The notes under the pieces: model-generated | The model's database searches: none | Told to the model about the DNA's origin: nothing | The model's input: the letters and a program-made list of their open reading frames with translations, nothing else | In this document: positions 61,220-64,000 of the stretch, one piece after another | Layout of the letters: every line of letters starts with the position of its first letter | How positions within the stretch are numbered: the stretch's first letter is position 1 | Origin: Tabrizicola sp. TH137 | GTDB lineage: Bacteria > Pseudomonadota > Alphaproteobacteria > Rhodobacterales > Rhodobacteraceae | Reading direction: 5' to 3' | DNA length: 64,000 nt | Assembly: GCF_002855575.1 (NCBI RefSeq) | Contig: NZ_PKRQ01000005.1 | Location: 62,001-126,000 of the forward strand | Translations under genes and position numbers: made by a program

Positions 61220-61396
61220 ATGGCCGAAATCGTCAACCTGCGCGCGAAACGGAAGGAGGCGGCCCGCAAGGCCGCCCGCGCCAAGGGGGACGAGAATGCC
61301 GCGAAGTTCGGCCGGACAAGGGCCGAGCGGGAGCTTGAGCAGGCGCGGGCGGAAAAGGCCGCCCGCGACCTCGACGCCCACAAGAGGGATGAATGA
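61220..61396 (+). CDS. DUF4169-like small basic protein
   Basis: A 58-residue protein, too short to stand out by length, starting three bases after fumC: MAEIVNLRAKRKEAARKAAR and continuing with Ala, Lys, Arg and Glu in a likely single charged helix. This matches the DUF4169 family, commonly beside fumC in Rhodobacterales. Its stop overlaps the next start (ATGA at 61393-61396). Function unknown. Confidence 0.85.
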   Translation: MAEIVNLRAKRKEAARKAARAKGDENAAKFGRTRAERELEQARAEKAARDLDAHKRDE

Positions 61397-61608
61397 CCGC
61401 GCGGCCCGCCAAGCATTCGCTCACCCTGCGCGGGCATCGCACCAGCGTCAGCCTTGAAGAGGAATTCTGGCAGGCCTTCCGCGCCATCGCCACCGAGCGG
61501 GGCCTTACGCTGAACCAGCTTGCGGTGGAGGTGGACGAGGCGCGCGAGGGCGATGTGGGCCTCGCCTCGGCGATCCGCGTCTTCGTGCTGCGGCGCTATC
61601 GCGGTTAA
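61393..61608 (+). CDS. Ribbon-helix-helix domain protein
   Basis: A 71-residue protein. TLRGHRTSVSLEEEFWQAFRAIATERGLTLNQLAVEVD... has the strand-helix-helix pattern of the alphaproteobacterial RHH_4/ribbon-helix-helix family, which may bind DNA as dimers. It overlaps the DUF4169 gene and thus belongs to the fumC transcript. Target unknown. Confidence 0.85.
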   Translation: MTARPAKHSLTLRGHRTSVSLEEEFWQAFRAIATERGLTLNQLAVEVDEAREGDVGLASAIRVFVLRRYRG

Positions 61609-61642
61609 CCGGGTGTTTACCTGTCTGCGGCAGGCTGCAAGC

Positions 61643-61873
61643 ATGAACCGCACTCTTCTGCCCTATACGACCGAGGGATGGATCGCCCATCTCTTCAACT
61701 CGCAAGCCGCGCGGGATGGCGGGGTCATCCGGCGGCAGGTCCGCGACGTGGAGCGCTATGTGGGCCGCGAGGTGTTCCTGGCCGAGATGCGGCGGCGCGG
61801 TTTTCCTGTGCTGGAGAATTCGGGCCAGTTCATCATCATCTGCAATCAGGAACCGATCCGCCGCGTCGTATAG
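61643..61873 (+). CDS. Conserved small protein of unknown function
   Basis: A 76-residue soluble protein: MNRTLLPYTTEGWIAHLFNS, RDVERYVGREVFLAEMRRRGFPVLENSGQFIIICNQEPIRR. ATG 61643 is the first in a plausible context, 35 bases after the previous gene. Proteins like this are sometimes labelled phosphoribosylanthranilate isomerase, but it is far too short and has no such motif. The four-hairpin cluster starts at its last stop base. Confidence 0.75.
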   Translation: MNRTLLPYTTEGWIAHLFNSQAARDGGVIRRQVRDVERYVGREVFLAEMRRRGFPVLENSGQFIIICNQEPIRRVV

Positions 61874-61989
61874 CGATTTCTGACGCAGAAATCGCAGCGG
61901 AATTTGACGCAAATTCCGCCAACAAGCGCCGCGCCTGCCACCCGATTTCTGCGTGCAGAAATCGTCGCGAAATCTGCGTCAGATTTCGC
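61873..61989. terminator. Cluster of four perfect palindromic hairpins between convergent genes
   Basis: GCGATTTCTG-ACG-CAGAAATCGC (61873-61895), GCGGAATTTG-ACG-CAAATTCCGC (61897-61919), CGATTTCTGC-GT-GCAGAAATCG (61943-61964) and GCGAAATCTG-CGT-CAGATTTCGC (61967-61989) each have perfect 10-bp stems. The second pair resembles the reverse complement of the first pair. The last overlaps the P450 stop codon. Confidence 0.85.
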
Positions 61990-63328
61990 CCCCCCGCCGC
62001 GTCACCCGCAGCCAGATCCCGTCCTTCGCCCGCACCGTCAGATGCGCCACCGGCACCGGCACCCGCCCCTCCACCACCTCGAAGCGGAAGGCCCGGGCCA
62101 GCATCGCCAGCAGGAGCACCCCCTCTGCCATGGCGAACCCCGCCCCCGTGCAGACCCGCGGCCCCGCCGAAAACGGCAGCCAGCCGTCCCGCGCCGCCGC
62201 CTTCGTCTCTTCCCGCCCCCAGCGGGCGGGATCAAAGCCATCGGGATCTGACCAGATCCGCTCATGCCGCCCCAGATGCCAGGAGGACAGCACCACCTGC
62301 GCCCCCGGCTTCACCGCCCGCCCGCGGAAGTCCTCGGGGCAGGTCGTCTCGCGCACCATCATCGGCACGGGCGGGAACAGGCGCAGCGTCTCGCGGAACA
62401 CATCGCGGGTGAGTTTCAGCCGCGACAGGGCCGAAAACTCCGGCACCATCCCCGCCGCCTCGGCCGCCACCGCCTCCTGCACCTCCGGATGCGCCGCCAG
62501 CAGCCAGAGCGCCCATCCCAGGGCGCTTGCACTCGTCTCATGCCCCGCAAGGAAGAAGATGGCGACCTGATCCACCATCTCTTCGGTTTCGAACCGTTCC
62601 CCCGTCACAGGGTCCGCCGTCACCATGATCTTCGTGGCCAGATCGTCGGGCGCCGTCCCCGCCGCGATCTCTGCCGCCCGCCGGGCCGTCATCGCGGTGA
62701 TCAGACGGCGGATCTCGGCCGCCGCCGCGCGCGTGCCGCGCCGGAACCCGCGCGGCAGCCAGCGCGGCAGGGGGACAAAGGCCGCGAGGTTCAGGATCGG
62801 CTGCGTCCGCTGATAGGCGCGAAAGGCATGAAAGACGGCCGTCGCATCCCGATCCTCGATGGGGATGGAAAACAGCGTCCGAAAGATCACATCCGCCGCC
62901 GCATGGCTGGCAAACTCCTCCACCTCCACCAGGCCCGTGCCCATCCGCGCCACCGCCGCCTCGCCCGCCGCCCACATCGCCGGAAAGGTATCGCGCAGCC
63001 GCCCGCCTTCGAAGGCCGGGTCGATGATCCGGCGCTGGCGTTTCCACATCTCCCCGTTGGTGACAAAGACCGACTGGCCCAGCAGCGGCGCCAGCCCCTC
63101 GCGCACCCGGTCGGATTTCGGGAAATCGTCGGGGCGCTCCTGCAAGACCCGCCGCACCAGCGCCGGGTCATTGCACATGTAGCTGCGGAAGAAGGGCGTG
63201 CGAAACTCCGCCATCCAGGCGCGATAGAGCCGCGCGGGCTGGGCCGAAAGGATGTCTTCCCGGAACAGCCGCAGATAGCGCCAGAGCGACACGCGGTCGG
63301 GGCGTGGTGCAGGCTTCGGCACCCTCAT
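61979..63328 (-). CDS. Cytochrome P450
   Basis: A 449-residue haem monooxygenase. The I-helix FFLAGHETSASALGW, ExxR as ETLRLFPPVP and the haem-ligand loop FSAGPRVCTG with the axial Cys near residue 400 are intact. It resembles bacterial CYPs acting on fatty acids or terpenoids. ATG 63328 overlaps the stop of the upstream hydrolase gene (63325-63328), so the pair is cotranscribed. Redox partner genes are not in view. Confidence 0.93.
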   Translation of the reverse strand: MRVPKPAPRPDRVSLWRYLRLFREDILSAQPARLYRAWMAEFRTPFFRSYMCNDPALVRRVLQERPDDFPKSDRVREGLAPLLGQSVFVTNGEMWKRQRRIIDPAFEGGRLRDTFPAMWAAGEAAVARMGTGLVEVEEFASHAAADVIFRTLFSIPIEDRDATAVFHAFRAYQRTQPILNLAAFVPLPRWLPRGFRRGTRAAAAEIRRLITAMTARRAAEIAAGTAPDDLATKIMVTADPVTGERFETEEMVDQVAIFFLAGHETSASALGWALWLLAAHPEVQEAVAAEAAGMVPEFSALSRLKLTRDVFRETLRLFPPVPMMVRETTCPEDFRGRAVKPGAQVVLSSWHLGRHERIWSDPDGFDPARWGREETKAAARDGWLPFSAGPRVCTGAGFAMAEGVLLLAMLARAFRFEVVEGRVPVPVAHLTVRAKDGIWLRVTRRGGEI

Positions 63329-64000
63329 GCCAGGCTCCGATGGCCCGAAAGCGGCCGCTCGATCCGGCTTTTCGACGGTGCCCTGCCGCGATAGCGCGCG
63401 CCCAGCGTCAGGGGCCCTGCGGTGATGCGGAAATAGTCGTAATCGCCGGGCCGGTCGAAGGCGCACATGTATTGGAAATGCAGCCGGAACCAGCGAAAGC
63501 GCATCTTGCGCCAGCGCTCGGGGCTGAAGGTCCGGGTGAAGGCGCAAGACATCACCAGCGGCCAGCGCTTGCCCGCAGGCGCCACCCCCGTCACCGCCAC
63601 CGGATCGCAAAGCGCAAAGGCACAGCCATCCCCCGGCGCGGTGACATCGACCCAGGTCACCTCGTCCTGCGCCGAGAGATAGGCCAGATCCGCGCGCAGC
63701 CGCTTCGCCTCGGGCAGGAAGGACACCATCGGCACCACCTGCCCCAGGGTCAGGAAGGACAGCACCGCCCCCCGCCCCGGCAGACCGGCGCGCAGCAGAT
63801 CGGCAAGGATCGTCACCCCGAGGATGGCCCCGGAAGAATGGCCCACGACCAGAACCTCATCCACCTCGCCCTCCAGCGCGGCGCGGATGCGGGCGCCGAA
63901 TTCCGCCATCCGCGCGTCAAGCTGGGGCGGATAGGCCCCCCAATGCCCGGCCGAAAAGGCATAGTCATGCATCAGGTAATAGGCGAGGAAGCGGCGATCC
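63325..64000 (-). CDS. Alpha/beta hydrolase-like protein, 5'-truncated by the window edge
   Basis: At least 224 residues; the frame continues past the internal ATG at 63972 to the window end (RRFLAYYL before MHDYAFSAG), so the true start is outside. VLVVGHSSGAILGV holds the GxSxG nucleophile elbow. Later parts (YFRITAGPLTLGARYRGR) do not suggest a known subfamily. It is directly upstream of, and overlaps, the P450 gene; a shared lipid-modifying pathway is plausible but unproven. Confidence 0.75.
   Translation of the reverse strand, partial: DRRFLAYYLMHDYAFSAGHWGAYPPQLDARMAEFGARIRAALEGEVDEVLVVGHSSGAILGVTILADLLRAGLPGRGAVLSFLTLGQVVPMVSFLPEAKRLRADLAYLSAQDEVTWVDVTAPGDGCAFALCDPVAVTGVAPAGKRWPLVMSCAFTRTFSPERWRKMRFRWFRLHFQYMCAFDRPGDYDYFRITAGPLTLGARYRGRAPSKSRIERPLSGHRSLA

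Noticed and set aside
61643-61873. Phosphoribosylanthranilate isomerase
   Set aside because: At 76 residues it is about a third of the enzyme's length and has no TrpF motif.

Overview
The window is 64 kb of GC-rich chromosome from an alphaproteobacterium of the Rhodobacteraceae/Paracoccaceae type (Rhodobacter, Gemmobacter, Tabrizicola and relatives; I cannot fix the genus). This rests on gene content and order: a riboflavin block ending in nusB, a 6S RNA gene convergent with a DUF481 outer-membrane protein gene, a tRNA-His lacking the extra G at position -1, a short prolyl-tRNA synthetase, HdaA, MmcB, SspB and DUF4169-type small proteins. Genes are dense with many ATGA/TGATG overlaps. Both ends cut genes: a glycoside hydrolase on the left and an alpha/beta hydrolase on the right.

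Layout. 1-9.2 kb: a probable catabolic locus, with a GH63/MGH1-like glycosidase, then a leader with a perfect GTATGCATAC dyad at its promoter, a polyamine-type (Pot) ABC importer, an isochorismatase-like amidase, a GH3 glycosidase and a MarR regulator. 9.3-15.4 kb: lytic transglycosylase, GMC oxidoreductase, tRNA-His, DUF6324-like and MmcB genes, 6S RNA (ssrS) facing the DUF481 gene, and a LysR regulator. 15.4-18.8 kb (minus strand): ribE, an IGHNGGP hypothetical, ribB with a degenerate GTP cyclohydrolase II domain, ribH, nusB and a small membrane protein. 19-23.6 kb: group 2 capsule genes kpsS, an OPX export lipoprotein and kpsC. 23.6-31 kb: LdtR-like regulator, sdhE, aminotransferase, MATE pump, nickel/cobalt NicO exporter with DUF1007 partner, PPK2, GST.

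31-41 kb: epimerase, a Phd-Doc toxin-antitoxin pair, parE, then an AT-rich foreign-looking gene combining an Rx4H (HEPN-like) motif with four cysteine pairs, an orphan HTH antitoxin-like gene, hda with an AI-2E family permease gene, a fasciclin protein, an unknown protein paired with a type III secretion chaperone-like protein, and proS. 41-51 kb: hemolysin III, lolC/E-lolD, a cytochrome c lipoprotein, DUF1194, ppk1-ppx, VOC, GNAT and DjlA-like genes. 51-64 kb: EEP phosphatase, EcsC, GNAT, flavin reductase, mtnP and apt (adenine salvage), M15 peptidase, ChrA, SspB, fumC with three small genes, and P450.

A recurring theme is palindromic DNA at gene ends. Three families are visible: TAGG-led hairpins that sometimes supply the stop codon, 26-base AT-rich palindromes with compensatory changes, and G6C/GC6 composite elements carrying a shared GAGTATTT...GGCCAAGATGAAG motif. 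A four-hairpin cluster lies at 61.9 kb. The best candidates for something undescribed are the HEPN-like/zinc-ribbon gene behind parE, the chaperone-unknown pair at 38.6-39.8 kb, and the glycosidase-Pot importer locus. No CRISPR array, insertion sequence, prophage or rRNA operon was seen.
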